Positions 30,303 through 39,414 are shown, counted from the stretch's first letter. The stretch: 64,000 bases of DNA from Cupriavidus necator (GCA_022041995.1 CP074382.1:682001-746000); one strand, 5' to 3'. Notes: generated by a model not told the origin, from the sequence alone. A program made the numbers and translations.

Positions 30303-31232
30303 TTATTCCGTAGGATAGTTGCTAGAGCCCCGCAACGAAACTGGTGACGTAAAATACTCGTATTTACCCGTCAAAATGCTCTGTGTGAATTGGAGTCCGT
30401 GTTTCCCAAAAATCCAGTCTTCAACCACATAGTTGCCCGTCAGCTCCGTAGGAGACGTCATGTTCCACCCTGGCATTTCAATCCGATTGACGTGTCTCGG
30501 ACGAACACCCATCGACTTGACTGCGGTAGCGTCGGCTCCAAGGGGTATACTGTCGAACAAGATTAAAGGAAGACTGTCGCTGTTCGAAAGATCGATCTTC
30601 GTCAACCCGAACTGCTCGACCGAGTTTGCTTTTCTCGAGAGAAACTTCTCAACGGCATGCACATGCGTCGGAATACCCGGATGGGAATCCCACTTCGCGT
30701 AGAAATCGGAACGAAGAATCTGCCAGTCCGCATATTGCGAGTCGAGATCGCCTCGGTCAAACGAATTGGCATGTCGACACTCGTGCGGAACTGGATAGCG
30801 AGGAATTCCAATAAACGATGTGAAGTTGTGAAATCCGCCCGGCTTAGTCCGTTGCCTCATTTCCCGAAGCAAGGGAATCCACACGTCTTTCGTCACGAAA
30901 TGTAGCGACGAGTGCGCCAAAGCTAGGTTATAATTTTCATCCGGTACGAAATCCTCGATCCGTCCCTCGATCACATTGATGTTCAACGAATAACGGTCAG
31001 CAATCGAACGAAGTTTCTTTACGGCGCTCGAGGAAAGTTCCAAGGCGGTCACCTTGTGTCCCCTGAGCGCAAGAAAGAGCGCATTTCTGCCTTCACCACA
31101 TCCGATGTCTATAACAGTCGAGTTTCGTGGTAGAAACTGTTCAATTTCAAATACCTCAACACTCGGTCCGCCCATCGTCCACACTTTCGCGTCCGAATAA
31201 CCTTTCTCCCAAAATCGCTCACTGTTGCTCAT
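30303..31232 (-). CDS. class I SAM-dependent methyltransferase (TehB-like fold)
   Basis: 309 aa. The N-terminal ~180 residues form a Rossmann-type methyltransferase: motif I VIDIGCGEGRNALFLALRG (residues 40-58), the acidic ALELSSSAVKKL motif, EGRIEDF and the LALAHSSLHFV motif. The C-terminal ~110 residues (DSLPLILFDSIPLGADATAV…WNMTSPTELTGNYVVEDWIF) are an extra beta-rich domain I do not recognise. The start overlaps the radical SAM stop by four bases (ATGA), so the two are translationally coupled. Codon use is AT-rich compared with neighbours, indicating transfer. The substrate cannot be deduced; a small molecule or peptide modified jointly with the radical SAM enzyme is the natural guess. 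Confidence 0.8.
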   Translation of the reverse strand: MSNSERFWEKGYSDAKVWTMGGPSVEVFEIEQFLPRNSTVIDIGCGEGRNALFLALRGHKVTALELSSSAVKKLRSIADRYSLNINVIEGRIEDFVPDENYNLALAHSSLHFVTKDVWIPLLREMRQRTKPGGFHNFTSFIGIPRYPVPHECRHANSFDRGDLDSQYADWQILRSDFYAKWDSHPGIPTHVHAVEKFLSRKANSVEQFGLTKIDLSNSDSLPLILFDSIPLGADATAVKSMGVRPRHVNRIEMPGWNMTSPTELTGNYVVEDWIFGKHGLQFTQSILTGKYEYFTSPVSLRGSSNYPTE

Positions 31233-32581
31233 CGTGGAACATACCTTTCTTCCAAGGTTTTCACATGGTTCGAGAAAAGATGGTGCGCGACCAAATTACT
31301 GTATTTGTAACCCTTCTTTGTCAATCGAATTTTGTCATTGGACAGTGGCTCGATGCACCCCTCAGCCTCGAGTGCATCAATCACGTCCGAAAAATCGGAA
31401 TACAGATTCCGGCCAAACTGTGATGAATAGTATGCCCCAGAAAGTTGGTTCAACGTAAGGTTGAGGATGAAATATCTCAAGCGCTCTTCGTAAGCATCAA
31501 GAACAATCCCGTACCTCACCATGCTATGTTCGGTGATTTCGAGGTTCAAATAATCTTCAATGGCCTTGCTGACCTCCTTGAGGTCGACCGCGTAGTCGAA
31601 GCTGTAGTGGTATTTTCCGTTGTAGCTTCTTGCGCCCGCTCCAATTCCGATCATCGGAACGCCGAGAAAGTCGGAAGTCTCTTGGGCGTACGCGCTGGTA
31701 TTCTCTGGCAGACGGGTGAACCTAGTGAAGGACTCTTGTCGGTATCCATTCATTTGCATGAACTCGACATTGCTATCGTAAATCGCATACTTGTTTTGGT
31801 CGTCGATGTATCGCTCCCGATGCAATCGCTGCTGCTTATGAATCGCTGTGAGAGGTCGGCTAACTGCGGGATACAGTGAGATAGTCAATGGACCTGATGA
31901 AACGATGTGGCGGAGCGAATTTTCCCAGCTTTCGTAGGTCTGACCTGAAAGGCCGTAGATGAGATCCAGATTGAAATTTTCGAAACGCTTTCGGATATTT
32001 TCTACCGCAGGGATTGTTGTCGAAACCGGGTATGGGCGACCGCTGGCCTTCAGCTCAGCTGAATCCATGGTTTGGATACCCATACTGATTCGGTTTACGC
32101 CTTGGCTTTTCAAGAAATCGAGAAGTTCCTCGGACATCGAGTCGGGAGAACCTTCGACACATAGCTCAGCAGAGGACGCAATATTTGGGAATCCATGTTG
32201 AATCGATGAAAAAATCTGCCCGAATTGTTTTTCGTTTAGAATAGTCGGGGTTCCGCCGCCAAAATACACAGATACAACAGCCTTCCTTCCGGTGTACGTC
32301 GCATAAAATTTGATTTGATCACATATCTTATCAACATAATTTTGTATTATGTCCTCTGTATGTTGGGTCGTTAGAAATAACGTACAATAGGTACACCGGT
32401 ATCTGCAAAATGGTATATGGATATATATTGAAACTGGCCCACGATCACCGGTGTGCCATACTTCCGTAATACCGATATTATTTAGATCTTTATACGATCT
32501 TTTCGAAGGATAACTATATACATACGACTTTAAGTGATTGTTACTTATAGAATGTCGAATTAAATCCGCGATTTGCTGCAT
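31229..32581 (-). CDS. HemN-like radical SAM enzyme
   Basis: 450 aa from ATG 32581, with GGAG six bases upstream; a TTG at 32593 is the longer alternative. Radical SAM cluster motif IYIHIPFCRYRCTYC with Cys59, Cys63 and Cys66 (C-x3-C-x2-C). VYFGGGTPTILN is the SAM-binding GGE-like motif, followed by VNRISMGIQTMDSAELKASG and LDLIYGLSGQTYESW as in HemN/HemW. A HemN_C-like winged domain (IGIGAGARSYNGKYHY…LTKKGYKYSNLV) completes it. HemN's fourth nearby cysteine is absent (CTLF follows). Genuine heme synthesis is less likely than a HemN-like methylase or cyclopropanase role, because it is coupled to a methyltransferase. Very AT-rich at its 5' end. Confidence 0.85.
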   Translation of the reverse strand: MQQIADLIRHSISNNHLKSYVYSYPSKRSYKDLNNIGITEVWHTGDRGPVSIYIHIPFCRYRCTYCTLFLTTQHTEDIIQNYVDKICDQIKFYATYTGRKAVVSVYFGGGTPTILNEKQFGQIFSSIQHGFPNIASSAELCVEGSPDSMSEELLDFLKSQGVNRISMGIQTMDSAELKASGRPYPVSTTIPAVENIRKRFENFNLDLIYGLSGQTYESWENSLRHIVSSGPLTISLYPAVSRPLTAIHKQQRLHRERYIDDQNKYAIYDSNVEFMQMNGYRQESFTRFTRLPENTSAYAQETSDFLGVPMIGIGAGARSYNGKYHYSFDYAVDLKEVSKAIEDYLNLEITEHSMVRYGIVLDAYEERLRYFILNLTLNQLSGAYYSSQFGRNLYSDFSDVIDALEAEGCIEPLSNDKIRLTKKGYKYSNLVAHHLFSNHVKTLEERYVPR

Positions 32582-32680
32582 GCTTTTCTCCAATCACTTC
32601 TGTATTTTGCAAGGATGGATGTGACGCGAAACTTGAAGTTAAGGGTACTCTGACCGGCGAGAGCGCCGAAATATAGAGGG

Positions 32681-32878
32681 CTACTTATGCAAGAGCGAGT
32701 AGAATTGCTGGACGGGAGAGAGTGCCCTACCGCCATCGTTCATCTGGGCTTTGCGAATCAGGCGCAGCTGGTCGAGCGTTAATGTAGGGTCGTCCATGAC
32801 GGGGTCATACCCGACGGTCTCGACATACCAGGCCAGGCATTGAGCCTGGCTCATCGTTGTGAAGCCTGGATTGCTCAT
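32681..32878 (-). CDS. small hypothetical protein (65 aa)
   Basis: Begins MSNPGFTTMSQAQCLAWYVE and has one Cys. The body is helical and acidic (DDPTLTLDQLRLIRKAQM) and the C terminus is PVQQFYSLLHK. A strong ribosome site (AAAGGAG, spacing 8) overlaps the end of the preceding gene. It sits 14 bp after the 169-aa gene and about 100 bp before the radical SAM start on the same strand. It lacks the repeated Cys/Ser/Thr core and Gly-Gly site expected of a typical modified-peptide precursor. Function unknown. Confidence 0.65.
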   Translation of the reverse strand: MSNPGFTTMSQAQCLAWYVETVGYDPVMDDPTLTLDQLRLIRKAQMNDGGRALSPVQQFYSLLHK

Positions 32879-32891
32879 AGCGTCTGCTCCT

Positions 32892-33401
32892 TTACATTCT
32901 CATAGCTGGCGCGTTTTTGGCCGCGTCTTTCCAGAACACATTGAGCTTGCTCAGCTTCTCCTGTGCTGTGCGACAAAATTCGTCGAAGTCGCCAGGTGAA
33001 TGCGCCTCCAGACGGTCCACTTCCGTCCGGAGGTGTCCGACCCCCTGTTCGAAATCATCGCGAATGCCCTTCATAACGCCGTGGATCGCGCTGGATGTGT
33101 CGTGGCTGATGACACTCGCCGCTTTGGCGGCATCCTGTGTCTCCTGCAGCGCGCGAAAGCTCGCCACGAAGGCCTTAACAAGTGCCTTCACGGAAGCGGA
33201 AGCCGCGCGCTCTCCGGACACCGAGTCATCCACAACTGCGGCAAAGGCTTGCGTCGTTGCGGCTATCGACTCGACCGCCGTCTGCACGCGCCCGCGCCGA
33301 AATGCCGCGATGGCATCTGCAGGACTTGGCACAACGCCTTTTGGCTCGCTGGCAATCTGGTTGTCGTTCATGTGCTCGGCAATCGTTGTTGTCACGATCA
33401 T
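32892..33401 (-). CDS. hypothetical helical protein (169 aa)
   Basis: Almost entirely alpha-helical and Ala-rich: AVESIAATTQAFAAVVDDSV, RAASASVKALVKAFVASFRA and GVMKGIRDDFEQGVGHLRTE. No membrane segment and no recognised domain; phasin-like or structural proteins can look like this, but I do not claim it. Start at 33401 or at ATG 33371 (MNDNQIASEPKG); neither has a good ribosome site. Coupled to the 65-aa gene downstream. Confidence 0.6.
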   Translation of the reverse strand: MIVTTTIAEHMNDNQIASEPKGVVPSPADAIAAFRRGRVQTAVESIAATTQAFAAVVDDSVSGERAASASVKALVKAFVASFRALQETQDAAKAASVISHDTSSAIHGVMKGIRDDFEQGVGHLRTEVDRLEAHSPGDFDEFCRTAQEKLSKLNVFWKDAAKNAPAMRM

Positions 33402-33476
33402 GGTCTGTGATGGCTTAGTTCTTGCCGCTGCCTATCGGGCATTCGTGCTCTGTGCGCGCAAAAGCTGGGCCTCGAT

Positions 33477-33575
33477 GAACAGCCCGATCTTGGACTTCGG
33501 GGGAATGCTTGATCTGCTTGTTCATGGCTCCATTCTCGCAAGAGTTGGAGCCTCCTCAAAACCCGGGGCGATTCA
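33477..33575 (-). mobile_element. IS3 (IS51-like) left-end fragment, copy 3
   Basis: 99 bp identical in layout to the first 99 bp of IS3 copies 1 and 2 in inverse orientation, from TGAATCGCCCCGGG (at 33575) to the orfA start. It has the five-base C run of the intact copy. It abuts the group II intron RT fragment. Confidence 0.88.
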
Positions 33576-33778
33576 GTGCCGTCTTACGGCGAATCTCGTC
33601 GAACATCCAGTCGATCTCATTCAAGTAGATGTTCGCGGCGAGTGGGCTGAATGGGCCACCTTGCGGCACCCCAACTTTGCCCGCTGCTTTGATAACCTGC
33701 TTGACCAAGTGCATGACCTGGGGATCCTGAATGCGCTTCGCGATCTTGCCCAACAGGGTCGAATGTTGGATTGTGTCA
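33576..33778 (-). pseudogene. group II intron RT, central fragment
   Basis: Reads FDTIQHSTLLGKIAKRIQDP, then KVGVPQGGPFSPLAANIYLN and EIDWMFDEIRRKT. These are RT motifs A (end) to B' of a bacterial group II intron protein. It is separated from its N-terminal half (36501-37010) by the serine-recombinase element and truncated by the IS3 fragment. Different subclass from the intron at 24-26 kb. Confidence 0.85.
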
Positions 33779-34259
33779 AAGGAAACCACCACAGACTACC
33801 CCTCTCCACCACGTTCCTGAATCTGTTGTCATCACACGATCCGGCCACCCGTTCGAGGGCCGGCGCCTCCAGGTCATCAGCCGACGGCAACGGGCCGGCC
33901 GATTGCACCTTCTGCTGACACTCCCCGACCAATCACGCGGACTCATTCCCGCCGACTGGACCGATTTCGCCGCCGGCTCCGGCAGCGTTCCGGCAAGTAC
34001 TCCCGCTCTAGCATCTGACACGCTGGGCTCGATTGCCGACCTGCTCCACGCTCGCCTCATCATTGACGCTTTGCTGCGCCAGACGGAACAGGAGAGCAAT
34101 GATGCAACTGAACCTACCCCTCGCGGATCTGCCGTCCGGCGACGACAGCCTGTGGGAACAACTCGATCCAGCGACACAAGACGCGGTAATCAACGGTCTC
34201 GCCCAGGCGATCGCGAAGCTCGTGACCCACAACAACCCGATGCCACGGGAGAGCAATGA
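33771..34259 (+). CDS. DUF5372-like protein
   Basis: Family-like region from about 33810: VPESVVITRSGHPFEGRRLQ then VISRRQRAGRLHLLLTLPDQ, RGLIPADWTDF and LGSIADLLHARLIIDALL. It matches short DUF5372 proteins that accompany recombinases of this type. The only in-frame ATG (33771) lies in the flanking RT sequence, so the true start is unclear. The frame runs on past 34099, overlapping the next gene entirely, whereas relatives are shorter; a one-base indel near the 3' end is possible. Function unknown. Confidence 0.55.
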   Translation: MCQRKPPQTTPLHHVPESVVITRSGHPFEGRRLQVISRRQRAGRLHLLLTLPDQSRGLIPADWTDFAAGSGSVPASTPALASDTLGSIADLLHARLIIDALLRQTEQESNDATEPTPRGSAVRRRQPVGTTRSSDTRRGNQRSRPGDREARDPQQPDATGEQ

Positions 34260-34266
34260 TGACTGA
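34099..34266 (+). CDS. small recombinase-associated protein (55 aa)
   Basis: MMQLNLPLADLPSGDDSLWE then QLDPATQDAVINGLAQAIAK: short acidic-helical protein of the type usually encoded just before y4bA-like recombinases. GGAG precedes the ATG pair at 34099/34102. Its stop overlaps the recombinase start (AATGATGACTGA), giving coupling. Function unknown. Confidence 0.65.
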   Translation: MMQLNLPLADLPSGDDSLWEQLDPATQDAVINGLAQAIAKLVTHNNPMPRESNDD

Positions 34267-36471
34267 CACCGCCAACAAGATCGGCCCCAGCCATTTGCAA
34301 CGCACCGCCTTCGTCTACATCCGCCAGTCCAGTGCCAGCCAGGTCGAGCACAATCGCGAATCGACGCAGCGTCAGTACGCGCTCGCTCAACGGGCCACCG
34401 CCCTCGGTTGGACCGCGCAGCAGGTCAGCGTGATCGACGAGGATCTGGGCCTCTCGGGCGCCAGCGCCGCGAACCGTGGCGGGTTCGCCCGCATGACCGC
34501 CGAAGTCGCGCTCGGGCACGCGGGCATCATTCTCGGACTGGAGGTCTCTCGCCTGGCGCGCAATAATTCCGACTGGTACCGCCTGCTGGACCTGTGCAGC
34601 ATGACCGATACGCTCATCGGCGATGCTGACGGCGTGTATAACCCGGCGCTGTTCAACGACCGTCTGTTGCTCGGCCTGAAGGGCACCATGAGTGAGGCCG
34701 AACTGCACATCCTGCGCGCGCGTCTGGACGGCGGCATCCGCAACAAGGCGGCCCGGGCGAGTTGCGCCGCGGCCTGCCAATTGGGCTGGTGTGGGGTGAG
34801 GCAGAGGGCGAAGTCAGACTGCATCCGGACGAAGCCGTTGTCGGTGCGCTGCGCGCCGTGTTCGAACGTTTTAGCGAATTCGGCTCTGCTCGCCGCGTCT
34901 GGCTGTGGTTCCGCGCCGAGAATCTGTCGTTCCCGCTGCAGCTCAATCACACCACGCAGATCCGTTGGGTCGCCCCGACCTATACCGCCATCTACAATGT
35001 CCTCACCAATCCGGTTTATGCTGGCGCCTACTGCTATGGCAAGACCCGGCAGGAGCGCTACGTCGATGAACATGGTGTGCTCAAGACCCGATTGCGTCGG
35101 CTGCCCCAGTCGCAATGGGCCGTGCTCATCCGGGACCACCACGAAGGATATCTCGATTGGATGACCTATGAAGCCAATCAAATGCGCCTGGGGGCCAATA
35201 CCAAGCCCCGGCCTCATCAGGCCGGAGGCGCCGTGAGAGAGGGGGCCGCCTTGCTGCAAGGCCTGGCCTGCTGTGGTCACTGCGGTCGGCGACTCAAGAC
35301 GCACTACCGCGGAACCAATCAGACGCCCGGGTACCATTGCTCCAACAAAGGCATCGAGAATGGCCGCGGCGTCTTCTGCCTCAATGTCGGGGGCCTGCAA
35401 ATCGATGCCGCCGTTGCGCAGGCCTTCTTGCAAGCCGTGGAGCCCGCCGGCATCGCAGCAGCCGTGCGTGCGGCCGAACGCCTCGAGGCCGATCACGACG
35501 CGGCGCTTGCACAGTGGCGACTGAATGTTGAACGTGCCCACTACGAGGCACAGCGCGCCGAACGGCGGTACCACGCCGTCGACCCCGAGAACCGCTTGGT
35601 GGCACGCGGTCTCGAAACGCAGTGGGAGCAGCAGTTGCGTGAACTCGAACAGGCTCAGGCAGAACTTGCTCGGCGTGAACAGCTTCGTCCATGCACGCTG
35701 AGCACTGAACAGCGCAAGAGTCTGCTTGCTATCGGTAAAGACCTCAAACGGTTGTGGGACGCGCCGACCCTCACACTGCGCGACAGGAAGCAATTGCTGC
35801 GCACGCTGCTCGAGGAAGTGAGTATTACCGTCCATCGCGAACAATATCGGGCGCATCTGAAGCTGCGTTGGCGCGGCGGCAAGCTCACCGATTGCGAGGT
35901 CGCCTTGCCACGCTCACGACCCGCGACCATTCGCACCGACGAAGACACGATTGCTCTGGTCCGCCGTCTGGCCGAGCACTATCCCGATGCCACCATCGCC
36001 GGCATCCTCAACACCCAGGGCCGGGTAACTGCGCGCGGTTTGCGCTTCAACCAGAGCCTCGTCGGAAACTTACGGCGGCACTGGCAAATCCCTTGTTTCG
36101 AACGCCCCACCGAACTCCCGGACGGCGAGTTGCTCAGCATCCGCCAAGCCGCTCGCGTGTTGGGTACCGCGCCGTCAACGCTGCACCGCTGGGTCAACGA
36201 CGGCTTTATCGCCGGCGAACAGACCACGCCCGGTGCGCCCTGGCGCATCCGCATCACCGATGCGCTGCGACAACAATTCGTCGCGCACAGCCCAGATGGC
36301 TACGTCGTCATGCAGGAAGCAACCAAGCTGCTCGGCGTGTCCCGCCAAACTGTGTTGCAGCGTGTAAAGCGCGGCGAACTCGATGCCGTCCTGGTCTGCC
36401 AGGGACGGCGCAAAGGCTTACGCATCAAGGCAGTCAGCGAACAACCTGACCTCTTCGAGCACGCTTCATGA
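34256..36471 (+). pseudogene. large serine recombinase with C-terminal HTH domains, one-base frameshift
   Basis: About 738 codons. The resolvase domain at the N terminus has the catalytic-Ser motif AFVYIRQSSASQVEHNRES, with GLEVSRLARNNSDWYRLLDL and the SEAELHILRARLDGG motif. Then the recombinase domain (RRGLPIGLVWGEAEGEVRLH…TYTAIYNVLTNPVYAGAYC), a zinc ribbon (CCGHCGRRLKTHYRG…YHCSNKGI) and a coiled coil follow. Two tandem helix-turn-helix modules (LSIRQAARVLGTAPSTLHRW; VMQEATKLLGVSRQTVLQRV) end the protein. At 34755-34757 GGG has one G fewer than needed to join KAARGE to LRRGLP. Without that indel the protein would be complete. Confidence 0.88.
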
Positions 36472-36500
36472 ACCAAAGGGCATTGCTATGTATGATCCAA

Positions 36501-37010
36501 GTAGCGCGACAGATCCACATCAACCACCGTCGACATGCGCCGCAGCACACTGCGTCTGACTTCCGCCAGCGCGCGGTGTGGGGACCGCTTTGGTCTAAAC
36601 CCGTAGGAGTTCGGGCAGAAGTCCGCCTCGAATACCGCTTCGAGGATTAGTTTCAGCGCACCCTGCACCACGCGGTCGCGGATGCAAGGAACCTGGAGAA
36701 CGCGGACTTTGCCGTTACTTTTCGGGATCTCTACCTTGCGGTTCGGCTTGGGTTCATACCTGCCTGTCTTGAGGTCTGCCTGAATCTCCGCAAGAAAGAC
36801 AGTGCGTCCGGATGCCTCGATGTCATTAAAGCTCAGACCATCGATTCCCGGTGCACCGCCGTTCCTCTTGGCGATACGGTAGGCCTCGTCTAGGGTTTCA
36901 CTCTTCGCAATATGCACGGAGAGCCCCCAAAAGCGATGGGTCTTGTCAGACTTCGCCTTGCGATATATCCGCCTTCTCAGTTCCTGCAGACTACTGGATG
37001 CCTTTGTCAT
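36501..37010 (-). pseudogene. group II intron RT, N-terminal fragment
   Basis: From ATG 37010 (AGGGATGAA upstream): MTKASSSLQELRRRIYRKAK, then GGAPGIDGLSFNDIE, KVEIPKSNGKVRVLQVPCIR, FCPNSYGFRPKRSPHRALAE and TVVDVDLSRY. These are RT motifs 0 to A of an LtrA-type protein. Interrupted exactly before FDTI by the serine-recombinase element; continues at 33778. Confidence 0.87.
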
Positions 37011-37528
37011 TTCATCCCTGCCTCACCTTGTTGAACGGAGTACTCACCGGTCCGGGCCCTTCCCTCCGGGCGCGTTTTGCTGCACGCCCATCGACAGTAC
37101 TACGACCCGATCCGTCACCCTTGCACCTATGCCCGCATTTCCCACTCGCGGTTATAACGGACATCTCCTCGACGGGCTTTCTCCGCCGGGTGCCGAGGGC
37201 TTCTCCAGTTTCCACGTTATCCTTCACACCATGTCGCCGCTGATACCTCGCCGGTGAGAGCTGCCGCATCGGACTCGTTTCGGACAACTCTTGCTGCTTT
37301 CGCGCGTTATAGACCGTCTCAGCCACCGGGTTTTCGTGTGACGAGGCTACATCTGCGTTCACTGCACGTTGCAACCTGGTGCGTTGCATATACTCCTTTC
37401 TGAGCATACTGTCGGAGGGCTCCGTCATCTTGCTTTCGCGCCATGACGCCTCCCGAGCTACGAGGCTTGAGTCTTTTGCCTCGGTCGGACTTTCACCGAC
37501 TGGACAACGTGTCATTATCTGGACACAC
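36501..37528 (-). mobile_element. second group II intron, 5' half
   Basis: The minus strand begins GTGTGTCCAGATAATGACAC (GUGYG consensus) at 37528, followed by the typical GTCGGTGAAAGTCCGACC helix of domain I, then the RT ORF. The intron sits in a Tn5-like transposase gene after RARWEV. The 3' half (including domains V-VI) is lost at the IS3 fragment. Confidence 0.82.
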
Positions 37529-38477
37529 CCACCTCCCAACGCGCGCGGTACCAGTCAATAAGCTGCGCCGCTGCGTCAAGGTCGTCCACCTCGCGATTAC
37601 TCAGCAGTCGCCATTCAATCGGCTTGACGCCGGCCGGCGGGTCGACCTCCCGGGCGACGATACAAGTGGCACTCACCACGCCGCCTGCAGCATCAGGCAA
37701 CGCAACACGTTGCGCCCACACCTGCTGCCGTACCGCGCGCGCTGGCTGAGCCTGACGGGCTGCCAGCGTAAAGTGAATCCTGCCCACTGGCTTGCCCGCA
37801 GTTACTTGGTCCCACAGCTTGCCGCCGCCAGGCAAGGTGCGATTGTGCTGCGAGCGCAGTAGCCAATCCGCCGGGTGGCCCAACTCCTTTGCCTTGACCA
37901 TCAGCGCCATGATGTCCGACTCTCGGTCAGCCACATAGACGAGTCGCGTGGCAGGCAGTGCGGCCGCCTGTTCGGCGACCCGCTCATATCCTTCAGTCCA
38001 GCGGGTGCTTTCCTTGATGCCGGGGCGCACGCCATCCGCACCCTTGGGCTCGCGCGCCCACATGTAGGCGTCGAGCACGCCCAGCGGTTCGCGCGCTGGC
38101 GTTACCGCGTAAGTCGGGTGCAGATATAGCCCGCGTTGCGCCTCATACGACAGCGGTCCCAGGCCTGCGATGGCCTGGCCGTTAAAGTCCAGCTCCGTGG
38201 TGTCTTGGATGCATAGCACCACTTCGCAAGCTCGCATCCGCTCGGCTGAGCTCTGCCAATGGGGCGCCAGAATATCGCGCCAGTCCAATTCATCCTGAGC
38301 CAGGAAGCGGTACGCAGCAGCCGTTTCCGCCCAGCCGCCGCACGCACTCGGTATGCTTGCCGTCGGCTTCTCTGCGAGTCGCTCCGCTAGCAGCACCGCC
38401 CGCTTATTCAGGCGCTGGTCGCCCAAGTCAATGTCCTTGAATTCTGCCGCTGCCCAACTCGTTGCCTCTCGCTGCAT
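37529..38477 (-). pseudogene. IS4-family (Tn5/IS50-like) transposase, 3' end cut by intron
   Basis: From ATG 38477: MQREATSWAAAEFKDIDLGD, then AETAAAYRFLAQDELDWRDI, LCIQDTTELDFNGQAIAG (first Asp), LVYVADRESDIMALMVKAKE (second Asp), IEWRLLSNREVDDLDAAAQL and IDWYRARWEV. The gene stops at the intron exactly where the Y-(2)-R-(3)-E signature with the catalytic Glu should continue, and the C-terminal exon is gone with the intron 3' half. Otherwise open throughout. Confidence 0.87.
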
Positions 38478-38495
38478 GTGCCGTCCAAAATGCAA

Positions 38496-38800
38496 GAGTG
38501 AACGACAATCCGAAAGAGTTTACAACCCCACCCGCTATGTCATTGACCGTAAACGACTTTCTGCGGCGCACCAGCCGCCAGGAGTTGTGTGTAATGAGGT
38601 GGGTATAAAGCCGGCGTTGATGTTCAAGTCAAGCTACCAGCGCTTGCGACATACATGGGACACGTATCGATTTCTTCGAAACCGAGTACTACCTTCCGTT
38701 TGTTGCAGAGCTTGCAGCTGCGGCCAGCAACCGTTTCGCGGGTCGCTATGGCGCGCTCATTCAGCCGTCCCCTGGTGGAGGTGTACTATGAAAAATGGTT
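38496..38800. other. no gene; probable IS ends
   Basis: Contains the upstream end of the Tn5-like IS and the downstream end of the ISL3 element, but I cannot match inverted repeats. No convincing coding sequence. Confidence 0.35.
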
Positions 38801-38802
38801 CG

Positions 38803-39405
38803 TCAGGAAAAAGTGTGGGTTGACGAAGGCTCAGGAAGATTGCCAAATGCATGATATAGCGCGATTTCCGTCGCCCTGAAGGTTCGGAATCCGTACGATT
38901 TTCTCATGGTGACTTTGGCCTTGTTGTTCAGGCCCTCGACGACGCCGCTGGAGAACTGCTTGCGGGCACGGAAGTAGTTGAGGATCAGCTCACGGTGGGC
39001 ACGCACGGTGCGGGCGAACTTCTTCATCGGCTCGATGCGCGAGCGCATCACCTGCGTACACCACTGGTCGAGGAATTTTCCGGCCCAGTCCGGTGAGATG
39101 TAATCCCAGAGCTGCTGGAATTCCTCTTTGAGCAGCCAGGCGCGTACGGTGCGCAGGTTGTACTGCAACAAGTCACGCATGCGCAGTCGCTGTTTGTCGG
39201 TCAGGTTTTCCGGACGTTTGAGCAGGCACCAGCGGGACTTCTTGAGCACCGGCTCGTATCCGTCGCGGACCATGCGGCGGGACTCTTCAGCGCGAACCTC
39301 ATCGATAGCCTTATTCATCTTCGCAACGATGTGGAAGCGGTCCAGGATGTTCAGCGCATTGGGGCAATGCAGCGCTATCATCTCAAGGTAGGGCTTCCAC
39401 ATATC
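38803..39405 (-). pseudogene. ISL3-family transposase, 3' portion
   Basis: Reads MWKPYLEMIALHCPNALNIL then DRFHIVAKMNKAIDEVRAEE (second Asp region), RARKQFSSGVVEGLNNKAKV (catalytic Glu) and SYGFRTFRATEIALYHAFGN. It is continuous with the 5' portion at 40800-41444 once the IS256 is removed (…VEFVCSD|MWKPYLEM…). Confidence 0.9.
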
Positions 39406-39414
39406 CGAGCAGAC

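Larger units (their letters stand above)
33779..36500 (+). mobile_element. serine-recombinase element inserted in the RT gene
   Basis: About 2.72 kb bounded by AA on each side (33779-33780 and 36499-36500). Removing it with one AA joins codons for DLSRY to FDTIQHS, restoring RT motif A. A 2-bp shared core fits serine-recombinase crossover. It carries a DUF5372-like gene, a small gene and a large serine recombinase, resembling the y4bA/y4bD-type units of rhizobial plasmids. Confidence 0.82.

Noticed and set aside
32681-32878. 65-aa protein as a RiPP precursor for the radical SAM enzyme
   Set aside because: Only one Cys, no leader/core layout, no cleavage site, no repeated residues; composition is of an ordinary helical protein.
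38500-38560. GTTTAC…GTAAAC inverted repeat as an IS end
   Set aside because: Six-base arms at 27-base spacing are expected by chance, and they do not match the other end of either neighbouring IS.
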